The notes beneath the pieces are model-generated. The model was not told the origin of the DNA. It did not search any database and was given only the letters and a program-made list of their open reading frames with translations. 5,023 nt of DNA from an uncultured Synergistaceae bacterium (GTDB lineage: Bacteria > Synergistota > Synergistia > Synergistales > Dethiosulfovibrionaceae): positions 1-5,023 of the forward strand of contig CABTYW010000096.1 in the NCBI GenBank assembly GCA_902489135.1, given 5' to 3'. Shown piece after piece: positions 1 through 4,237 of this stretch. Every line of letters starts with the position of its first letter. The stretch's first letter is position 1. The position numbers and the translations under genes were made by a program.

Positions 1-896
1 CCGGCGTCATGCACGCCTGCGGCCACGACGGCCACATGGCCATGCTGCTGGGAGCCGCGCAGATGCTCTGCGAGGTGAAAGAACAGCTTCCGGGGGCTGT
101 GCGCCTCATCTTTCAACCCTCGGAAGAGTCGGCGGAGTTCATTCAGGGTGCGCGAGCCGTCGTCGAGGACGGACGCGCGCTCGCGGGAGTGGACGCCATC
201 TTCGGCGTGCACCTCTGGAGCCCCCTGCCGGCGGGGCTGTTGGGCTGGCGCATGGGCCCCATGATGGCCTGTTCCGATTCATGGACGGTGAAGCTTCACG
301 GTCAAGGCGGACACGGCGCGTCGCCCCACCAAACTCACGACCCCACCGTGGCGGCGGCACAGATCATCTGCGCGCTGCAAACCTTCGTGAGCCGCGAGGT
401 CGATCCGCTGAAAAGCGCCGTGCTCTCCACAGGCATCATGAAAGCCGGCGAGGCTTTCAACGTCATTCCCTCGGAGGTGGAGCTGACGGGCACGGCCCGC
501 TCCTTCGAGCCTCAGATCAGCATGGACTGCGAGGCCTTTATCCGCCGCATGGCCCAAAATATGGGCGCGGCCTTCCGCTGCACGGCGGAGCTGGATTACC
601 GGCGCAATTTGCCGCCCACCGTCAACGACCCGGCCATGGCGAAGCTCGGCGCGGAAATCGGGACGCTCATCTTTGGCGCCGACGGGGTGCAGGAAGTGCC
701 GCCCACCATGGGCGGCGAGGATTTCAGCTTCTATCTCGAAAAAGTTCCCGGCGCCTTCTTCTTCATCGGATCGGGCGACAAAGACAAGGGCACCCATTGG
801 CCCCACCACCATTGCCGGTTCACCGTCGACGAATCCCAGCTTCGCAAGGGCGCGGCCTTCGAAGCCGCCTGCGCCTGGGCCTTTTTGAACCGGTAG
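1..896 (+). CDS. M20D-family amidohydrolase (hippurate/N-acyl-amino-acid hydrolase type), 5'-truncated
   Basis: The reading frame is already open at the left edge (bases 3-8 encode Gly-Val before the first visible Met), so the Met at base 9 is internal and not the start. About 298 residues are visible; relatives are near 390, so roughly 95 N-terminal residues lie outside. Numbering from the Met at base 9, the metal-binding motif HACGHD is at 2-7, the catalytic/metal pair PSEES has its glutamates at 39-40, and GVHLW supplies His68. The dimerisation/lid domain begins near GGHGASPH (100-107). A C-terminal MGGEDFSFY (234-242) and a His cluster before FTVDE (266-275) complete the dinuclear metal site typical of this family. 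These cytoplasmic enzymes remove acyl groups from amino acids or hydrolyse related amides. The exact substrate cannot be read from the sequence. The gene ends in TAG and is followed by its own terminator. Confidence 0.93.
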   Translation, partial: GVMHACGHDGHMAMLLGAAQMLCEVKEQLPGAVRLIFQPSEESAEFIQGARAVVEDGRALAGVDAIFGVHLWSPLPAGLLGWRMGPMMACSDSWTVKLHGQGGHGASPHQTHDPTVAAAQIICALQTFVSREVDPLKSAVLSTGIMKAGEAFNVIPSEVELTGTARSFEPQISMDCEAFIRRMAQNMGAAFRCTAELDYRRNLPPTVNDPAMAKLGAEIGTLIFGADGVQEVPPTMGGEDFSFYLEKVPGAFFFIGSGDKDKGTHWPHHHCRFTVDESQLRKGAAFEAACAWAFLNR

Positions 897-959
897 TCCG
901 CAAAACGCCGCCGCAAGTCGGCGACATTGAAAAGCATGGACCCATCACGAGTTCCACAC

Positions 960-1012
960 AGCATGGAAGCCGTCTCAAAAATTCCCTGAGACGGCTTCCA
1001 TGCTTCTTTGTT
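960..1012 (+). terminator. Strong Rho-independent terminator of the M20D gene
   Basis: GCATGGAAGCCGTCTCA (961-977) pairs perfectly over 17 bp with TGAGACGGCTTCCATGC (987-1003). An extra A960-T1004 pair is possible and the loop is 9 nt. The tail TTCTTTGTT follows directly. It sits about 65 bases after the stop codon of the first gene, in the right orientation to end its transcript. The stem is longer than most bacterial terminators. Confidence 0.85.
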
Positions 1013-1101
1013 CCTGAATAAACAAACGGTGCGGCACGGGCGGTGAAAATTCACGTCATTCTCTGCGCCCTTCGCGGCCTCAATGGCCCCGCCGCGCGCC
1101 G

Positions 1102-1154
1102 TATAAAGTTGTACAGACCGAAGGTGCGAAATGACCGCGTCCCTTTGGGGATAA
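1102..1154 (+). promoter_or_regulatory. Possible promoter -10 plus 7-codon leader-like mini-ORF
   Basis: TATAAA at 1102-1107 resembles a -10 box, but no acceptable -35 hexamer is seen 16-18 bases upstream. About 15 bases downstream, AAGGTG (1121-1126) has Shine-Dalgarno character and lies 4 bases before an ATG at 1131, which opens the mini-ORF MTASLWG ending in TAA (1152-1154). This arrangement resembles a leader peptide, but there is no plus-strand biosynthetic gene downstream for it to control. Chance is a real possibility. Confidence 0.2.
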
Positions 1155-1298
1155 TCGACCCCTTTGTTTCCCGAAAGAACGCACAGGGACCGCACGTCAA
1201 AGGGATCGGTGACAGCCGCTCGCGGTTTTGCTTGTCGCCGGCGCATCAGTCAACTTGAGCAAAACGGGAAAGTTTTGTCCCGGCTTCTCGGGAGGGCG

Positions 1299-1350
1299 GC
1301 GCATCTAAGCATCGTCGCCGAAAAGACGATGCGCGCCGATTTTTTCCGTT
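1299..1350 (+). terminator. Candidate plus-strand terminator with alternative stems
   Basis: GCATCGTC (1309-1316) pairs perfectly with GACGATGC (1325-1332) around an 8-nt loop. A run of six T (1340-1345) and a second run of five (1349-1353) follow after seven bases. The same 3' arm could instead pair as GATGCGC (1328-1334) with GCGCATC (1299-1305), so two stems compete. The T tract lies only on the plus-strand side, so the element would act on plus-strand RNA. No annotated plus-strand gene feeds into it, because the M20D transcript should already end near 1010. Confidence 0.4.
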
Positions 1351-1470
1351 TTTGAAGAGCCCTCATTGCCCGCTGAGAAGGCAAGGGAGCGCCTCTTCGA
1401 TAAAAACAGGCCATTCAAAGCGACGCTGCCGGGCGCGTCCATGTTTGAGACAAAGCACTCCGAGGGAAGG

Positions 1471-1493
1471 GTGCCCGCCGAAACCGCGGGCAC
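1471..1493. repeat. 8-bp GC-rich inverted repeat
   Basis: GTGCCCGC (1471-1478) and GCGGGCAC (1486-1493) are perfect inverted copies around a 7-nt spacer. No T run follows on either strand, so it is not a canonical terminator. It lies about 140 bases beyond the end of the minus-strand amidase gene and could form part of that mRNA's 3' structure if transcription reads through. Confidence 0.4.
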
Positions 1494-1560
1494 GACAGGC
1501 CGCCCCTTGCCTTTCACGAAAGCGAAGAGCCGCCGCAACTTGACGGCGCCCTTTTGTCCG

Positions 1561-1600
1561 AACAACGAAGGGCCTGCCCATAGTGGCCGTGGGTCGGCCC
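1561..1600 (-). terminator. Probable terminator of the HD-amidase operon
   Basis: Read on the minus strand, a two-part stem forms. GGGCC pairs with GGCCC (plus-strand 1596-1600 and 1570-1574), then after a 2x2 internal loop CCCA pairs with TGGG (1590-1593 and 1577-1580). The minus-strand sequence after the stem is TTCGTTGTT, a modest T-rich tail. It starts about 32 bases after the stop codon of the amidase gene, which is the expected place. The interrupted stem and imperfect tail keep confidence moderate. A competing 5-bp stem GGCCG/CGGCC at 1585-1599 is also possible. Confidence 0.45.
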
Positions 1601-1632
1601 CAGGTCCTTTTCTTCCCGCCGCGCCGGGCACA

Positions 1633-2844
1633 TTACTGCGCCAGTTCCAGAAGGCAGTCAAGCAGAACTTCGGCGCCGTCACAAATCCCGTCCATATCCG
1701 ATTGTTCCTGCGGGCAGTGGCTTTTGCCGCCGATGGAAGGCACGAAGATCATGGCTGTGGGAACGATGTGGGCCATCATCTGGGCGTCATGTCCGGCGCC
1801 GCTGAAAAGTCGAATGTGGCTCAAGCCGCGTCGGTCCGCATGGTGCTCCACCATATCCACCATGGGCGCATCGAAGACCACGGGCCGTGCGTCCACGGTC
1901 TGCTCCATCTCCAAAGTCAGTTCGTTCTCGTCGGCGGCTTGCTTCATGAGCCCCTCAAAGGCGGCCTTCAGCCGATCCAGCACTTTGGGGTCGGGATGGC
2001 GCAGGTCCACGGAGAAGGAAACTTCGCCGGGAACAATATTGACGACACAGGGTTGAGGCAGCACTTTGCCGATGGTAAAGCAGGCTCCCTGCTGTCGGGC
2101 GATCTCCGTCATGCGCACGTGAACTTGGGAGAGCGCCAAAAGCGCGTCTTTTCTCATATTCATGGGCGTGGTGCCGGCGTGGTTGGCCTCTCCGACGAAG
2201 CGCCCGTGCCACCAGTTGATGCCCTGAATGCCCGTGACGACACCCAGCTGAATTCCCCGGCGGTCGAGAAAGGGCCCCTGTTCAACGTGATACTCCAGGT
2301 AAGCCGAAGGCCTGACGGTGTCGCCGCCTTTATAGCCGATGCGTTCCAGCTCGGAAAGAACGGTTTTTCCGCCGTCATCGACGGAAGCGTACATTTCTTC
2401 GACTTTTCTCAGGCCGCTGACGGCGAGGCTGCCCATCATGTCGGGGTGAAAGCGCGCCCCCTCTTCATTGGTGAAAGCCGCCATAGCCAAAGGCTTGGCG
2501 TGGGGCAGCTTCTTTTCGGCGACGGTGCGCAGGCATTCCAGAGCGCTGAGGACTCCCACACAGCCGTCGAACATTCCCGCGTTGCGCACGGTGTCGATGT
2601 GCGACCCCGCCATAACGGGATGGCCTTCAACTTTTCCGGGAAGCACGCCGAAGATGTTGCCGACGGCATCGATTTTCAGCTCCAATCCGGCGCTGCGGAT
2701 CCAGGCGCACAGCAGATCGCGGGCCTGTTTGTCCTCGTCGGTCAAAGCCAAACGGGTACGCAGGCCGTCGGATCCCACGCCGATTTTTCCCAGTTCCTCC
2801 AAGGAGCCTGCGAGGCGCTGGCGATTCATTCTCCCTTCTGCCAT
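1633..2844 (-). CDS. M20-family amidase, hydantoinase/carbamoylase type (allantoate amidohydrolase / N-carbamoyl-amino-acid hydrolase)
   Basis: The 403-residue product has the usual full length for this family (about 400-420). Metal-site motifs appear in order: GSHIDTV (80-86, His82), MFDGCVGV (91-98, Asp93), TNEEGARF (125-132, Glu127/Glu128), YLEYHVEQGP (182-191, His186) and GKSHCP (373-378, His376). These match the dinuclear-metal ligands known for AllC and AmaB. The dimerisation domain carries GEANHAGTTPM (218-228, His222), and VDLRHPD (279-285) is also typical. The enzyme should be cytoplasmic and hydrolyse ureido or carbamoyl groups, releasing ammonia and CO2 or an amino acid. Whether the substrate is allantoate, an N-carbamoyl amino acid or beta-ureidopropionate cannot be told. 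The ATG at 2842-2844 is preferred because GGAGAGG lies 10 bases upstream; Met6 has a purine tract placed too close. It is the second gene of a minus-strand pair with the HD protein. Confidence 0.93.
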   Translation of the reverse strand: MAEGRMNRQRLAGSLEELGKIGVGSDGLRTRLALTDEDKQARDLLCAWIRSAGLELKIDAVGNIFGVLPGKVEGHPVMAGSHIDTVRNAGMFDGCVGVLSALECLRTVAEKKLPHAKPLAMAAFTNEEGARFHPDMMGSLAVSGLRKVEEMYASVDDGGKTVLSELERIGYKGGDTVRPSAYLEYHVEQGPFLDRRGIQLGVVTGIQGINWWHGRFVGEANHAGTTPMNMRKDALLALSQVHVRMTEIARQQGACFTIGKVLPQPCVVNIVPGEVSFSVDLRHPDPKVLDRLKAAFEGLMKQAADENELTLEMEQTVDARPVVFDAPMVDMVEHHADRRGLSHIRLFSGAGHDAQMMAHIVPTAMIFVPSIGGKSHCPQEQSDMDGICDGAEVLLDCLLELAQ

Positions 2845-2854
2845 GAAAACTCAT

Positions 2855-2861
2855 CCTCTCC
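2855..2861 (-). promoter_or_regulatory. Ribosome-binding site of the amidase gene
   Basis: On the minus strand GGAGAGG ends 10 bases before the ATG at 2844. It is somewhat farther than ideal but supports this start over the internal Met at residue 6. Confidence 0.6.
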
Positions 2862-2871
2862 GAAAATTTCT

Positions 2872-2884
2872 GCCCGACACGGGC
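2872..2884 (-). other. Small hairpin in the HD-amidase intercistronic gap
   Basis: GCCCG (2872-2876) and CGGGC (2880-2884) form a tight 5-bp stem with a 3-nt loop. On the minus-strand mRNA it lies about 10 bases before the amidase Shine-Dalgarno, with only a short ATTTT following. It is too weak for a convincing terminator. It could be a processing, stabilising or partial-attenuation element between the two genes. No promoter-like sequence is evident in the 111-base gap, which favours cotranscription. Confidence 0.3.
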
Positions 2885-2955
2885 GGACCTTTGATGAATG
2901 GGCAACTCCCTCGCCCGAAATGATCGTCGCCGCTGCTCTTGATGGCTTCCCGCCT

Positions 2956-3522
2956 TTAGGCTTCGGTGCCCAGCAAACCGATCTCGGCGGCATAGGGCTT
3001 CATGCCCTCGATGCAGATGGCCGCCACGTCTCTGACGTCCATGCCGAGCATGGCGCAGCCTTGCTTGATCAGATCGCGATTGCACTTGCGGGCAAAGGCT
3101 TTGTCCTTGAATTTTTTCATGAAGCTCTTCACTTCAAGATCGGTAATTCCATGGGGACGCATGCGCGCGCAGGCTTCAATGATCCCCGTCAGCTCATCGA
3201 CGGTATACAGGCTTTTCTCCATGTTGCTTTTCGGCTCCACGTCGGAGCAGATCCCCCAGCCGTGGCTCAGAATGGCGCGAACGTCTTCTTCGGACACGCC
3301 CGCGGCCAGCAGCGGTTCTTTTGTGTGTTTCAGGTGGTCGTCGGGGTATTTTTCATAATCGAAGTCATGCAGATACCCGACGGCTTTCCAATGCTCTTCG
3401 TCCTCGCCGAAATGTTTCGCCATGGCTCCCATAGCCGCCATGACGTTGGTGCAATGGACACGGAGATGGGGTTCGGTAATCATGGCCGCGTTCAGTTCTT
3501 TTGCTCGTTCAAGTGTCAGCAT
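2956..3522 (-). CDS. HD-domain (HDIG-type) putative metal-dependent phosphohydrolase
   Basis: The start is set at the ATG 3520-3522 because a perfect GGAGG lies 6 bases upstream. The frame stays open another 21 codons upstream, to 3585, but that extension has no ribosome-binding site and a composition unlike the rest. The product is 188 aa. The HD signature is visible as His23 (RVHCTNV), His52-Asp53 in GYLHDFDYEKYPDDH (49-63), His87 (LSHGWG) and Asp109 (TVDELTG), which is the H...HD...D metal-binding pattern. The C-terminal third is rich in Lys/Arg (SFMKKFKDKAFARKCNR, 133-149). Family members hydrolyse phosphomonoester, phosphodiester or nucleotide bonds; the substrate here is unknown. Small stand-alone HD proteins like this are widespread and mostly uncharacterised. 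It is the promoter-proximal gene of a minus-strand pair, 111 bases before the carbamoylase-type amidase. It has no signal peptide or membrane segment, so it is probably cytoplasmic. Confidence 0.88.
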   Translation of the reverse strand: MLTLERAKELNAAMITEPHLRVHCTNVMAAMGAMAKHFGEDEEHWKAVGYLHDFDYEKYPDDHLKHTKEPLLAAGVSEEDVRAILSHGWGICSDVEPKSNMEKSLYTVDELTGIIEACARMRPHGITDLEVKSFMKKFKDKAFARKCNRDLIKQGCAMLGMDVRDVAAICIEGMKPYAAEIGLLGTEA

Positions 3523-3867
3523 TCCAGTCCTCCGAAAGTTATGGTGTTGGATGCGCCGCAGCTCTTCCGCTTCAACGCGGCACACAAAACCATTTTTGCA
3601 CTTTTCTGATTTTTATTCAATACGGCCGGGAAGCCAAATTCATTTTACACGTGCGTTTTCACTTTCCGGCGGTTATCGTTGAAAATCCGGGGCCGGCATC
3701 CTTTGTCGCATCGCCTGCCATATTTTTTGTATCACCTTCGGCCCGAACAGAACTTTTTCATTTGGGCACAGGCCTCCTTCAACGACAAAATCTTGCCGTC
3801 ATGGACGAACCTCTTGGGAAAATAAAAGTTTTTGTCGCCGCCGCGCGCAAAAAAACGAAAGGTAAGG
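3523..3867. other. Intergenic region upstream of the HD-amidase operon and tRNA
   Basis: This stretch of about 345 bases lies between the minus-strand operon and the plus-strand tRNA unit, so it should carry the operon promoter. The A/T-rich part around 3590-3665 is the best place. On the minus strand a weak pair, TTGGCT (3632-3637) and TAAAAA (3610-3615) with a 16-base spacer, would give a leader of roughly 80 nt. Each hexamer matches consensus at only four of six positions. A second -10-like TAAAAT (3642-3647, minus) has no partner. A CACGTG palindrome is at 3648-3653. The part from 3666 to 3860 has no recognisable gene. A minus-strand open stretch at 3732-3860 looks somewhat protein-like but has no usable start. 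Confidence 0.4.
3529..3533 (-). promoter_or_regulatory. Ribosome-binding site that sets the HD-gene start
   Basis: GGAGG on the minus strand lies 6 bases before the ATG at 3522. This is an optimal Shine-Dalgarno and the main reason to reject the longer open frame that begins at 3585. Confidence 0.85.
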
Positions 3868-3873
3868 TATAAT
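3868..3873 (+). promoter_or_regulatory. -10 box of the tRNA-Gln promoter
   Basis: A perfect TATAAT lies 18 bases before the mature tRNA 5' end, predicting transcription start near 3880 and a leader of about 12 nt. No good -35 hexamer is seen: the correct spacing falls in a GCGCGCAA stretch, and TTGTCG at 3832 is too far away. The flanking bases form GGTATAATAA, identical to the -10 region upstream of the larA-like gene. Confidence 0.65.
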
Positions 3874-3891
3874 AAGAGAGTGTTTTTTCTT

Positions 3892-3965
3892 TGCCTCGTC
3901 GTCCAATGGCAGGACAAGGGTCTTTGGAACCCGGAATCATGGTTCGAATCCATGCGAGGCAGCCA
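3892..3965 (+). tRNA. tRNA-Gln (anticodon TTG), CCA encoded
   Basis: The full cloverleaf can be folded by eye. The acceptor TGCCTCG (3892-3898) pairs with CGAGGCA (3955-3961) over all 7 bp, followed by G73 and an encoded CCA (3963-3965). The D stem is GTCC/GGAC (3901-3904, 3912-3915). The anticodon loop CTTTGGA (3922-3928) carries TTG at 3924-3926, reading CAA/CAG glutamine codons. The variable region is GAAT. The T arm is CATGG/CCATG around TTCGAAT. The weak U1-A72 pair and G73 fit known tRNA-Gln identity features. One oddity is that positions 27 and 43 (A3917 and G3933) do not pair, leaving a 4-bp anticodon stem. It is a single-gene unit with its own promoter and terminator. Confidence 0.95.
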
Positions 3966-3988
3966 GTTTTTTCTATGAAGCATCCTCG

Positions 3989-4028
3989 GCGCCGAACTTT
4001 TTTCAGAAGTTCGGCGCTTTTTATTTCT
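3989..4028 (+). terminator. Strong Rho-independent terminator of the tRNA unit
   Basis: GCGCCGAACTT (3989-3999) pairs perfectly over 11 bp with AAGTTCGGCGC (4007-4017) around a 7-nt loop. TTTTTATTTCT follows directly. It begins 24 bases after the tRNA CCA and isolates the tRNA from the downstream gene. Confidence 0.92.
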
Positions 4029-4059
4029 CTCGCGAAAAGCCGAAAATTTTCCGAAAGTC

Positions 4060-4077
4060 GGGCAATCAGGGCAATCA
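4060..4077. repeat. Perfect tandem 9-bp repeat
   Basis: GGGCAATCA occurs twice head to tail (4060-4068, 4069-4077). It lies between the tRNA terminator and the larA-like promoter, about 80 bases upstream of its -10 box. Just before it is the 10-bp palindrome GAAAATTTTC (4042-4051), set among three CGAAA copies. A protein-binding role is possible, and replication slippage is the simpler explanation. Confidence 0.6.
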
Positions 4078-4093
4078 GAAAAAGCGGCGGAAG

Positions 4094-4138
4094 TTCAACG
4101 CCCCTTTCGGCCTCTGCCGGAGGCGAAAATCCGTTGAA
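4094..4138. promoter_or_regulatory. Two-part inverted repeat, candidate operator upstream of the larA-like gene
   Basis: The outer arms TTCAACG (4094-4100) and CGTTGAA (4132-4138) are perfect inverted copies. Inside, TTTCG+CCTC (4105-4114 with G4110 bulged) pairs with GAGGCGAAA (4120-4128) around the loop TGCCG. The right outer arm overlaps the candidate -35 TTGAAA (4134-4139). As DNA it is placed like a repressor or activator site. As RNA it could be a terminator-like fold, but it lacks a T tract. Confidence 0.5.
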
Positions 4139-4164
4139 ATTTTGCAGGCGCACCGCGGTATAAT
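4134..4164 (+). promoter_or_regulatory. Promoter of the larA-like gene
   Basis: A perfect -10 TATAAT lies at 4159-4164. The best -35 is TTGAAA (4134-4139), but its spacer is 19 bp, longer than the preferred 17, which suggests a promoter needing an activator or tuned to be weak. Transcription would start near 4171, giving a leader of about 65 nt to the chosen ATG. Confidence 0.6.
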
Positions 4165-4223
4165 AAAAGCGCGATCATCCATGATGCGGTCCCTGCGCCG
4201 CCATGTCCATACCATCAGCGAAA

Positions 4224-4229
4224 GGGTGA
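4224..4229 (+). promoter_or_regulatory. Ribosome-binding site of the larA-like gene
   Basis: GGGTGA, within AAAGGGTGAA, matches the anti-Shine-Dalgarno through GGTGA and ends 8 bases before the ATG at 4238. Two in-frame ATGs at 4181 and 4184 have no such site and lie only about 10 bases after the predicted transcript start. Confidence 0.6.
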
Positions 4230-4237
4230 ACTCTCTC

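Larger units (their letters stand above)
897..1632. other. Gene-poor convergent intergenic region
   Basis: This stretch of about 735 bases separates a plus-strand gene from a minus-strand gene that converge on it. Open frames here are short, lack good ribosome-binding sites or continue antisense into real genes, and none gives a recognisable protein. It contains the strong terminator of the first gene (960-1012), a TATAAA box with a mini-ORF (1102-1154), several hairpins between 1265 and 1345 with a T run, an 8-bp hairpin at 1471-1493 and a terminator-like hairpin at 1561-1600. A 7-base direct repeat, CCCTTTG, occurs at 1141-1147 and 1160-1166. Seven hundred bases is long for a gap between convergent genes in an otherwise tight region, so an eroded gene or a small RNA is possible. 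Confidence 0.6.

Noticed and set aside
279..812. A 177-codon minus-strand frame inside the M20D gene
   Set aside because: It is the in-register antisense shadow of the amidohydrolase, which has all family motifs on the plus strand.
731..1246. A 171-codon minus-strand frame spanning the end of the M20D gene and the intergenic region
   Set aside because: It reads through the terminator hairpin and antisense to the conserved C-terminus of the M20D gene, and I recognise no domain in it.
1305..1682. A 125-codon minus-strand frame beyond the amidase gene
   Set aside because: It overlaps the amidase 3' end in another frame, crosses the terminator-like hairpin and shows no recognisable domain or ribosome-binding site.
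3523..3585. A 21-codon N-terminal extension of the HD protein
   Set aside because: The ATG at 3522 has a perfect GGAGG 6 bases upstream. The extension lacks a Shine-Dalgarno and does not look like the start of an HD protein.
1366..3609. A 747-codon open frame on the plus strand running across both minus-strand genes
   Set aside because: Its codons are in exact register with those of the two minus-strand genes, so it stays open simply because those genes avoid TTA, CTA and TCA. The translation is His/Gln/Gly-rich and matches nothing I recognise, while the minus strand encodes two clear enzyme families.
3706..3720. A sigma-54-like TGGCAG...GC element on the minus strand
   Set aside because: The GG and GC dinucleotides are 10 bases apart instead of the required 12, and the rest of the consensus is absent.
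3892..3988. The tRNA 3' end as an integration (attachment) site
   Set aside because: No integrase, no repeated copy of the tRNA 3' end and no mobile-element gene is visible in the window.
3732..4153. Minus-strand frames reading through the tRNA, containing the string MDSNHDSGF
   Set aside because: Peptides of the type MDSNHD are the well-known false products of translating antisense to a tRNA T arm. The tRNA fold is clear.
3891..4163. A 90-codon plus-strand frame starting at the tRNA
   Set aside because: It covers the tRNA and its terminator, has no ribosome-binding site and is not a plausible protein gene.
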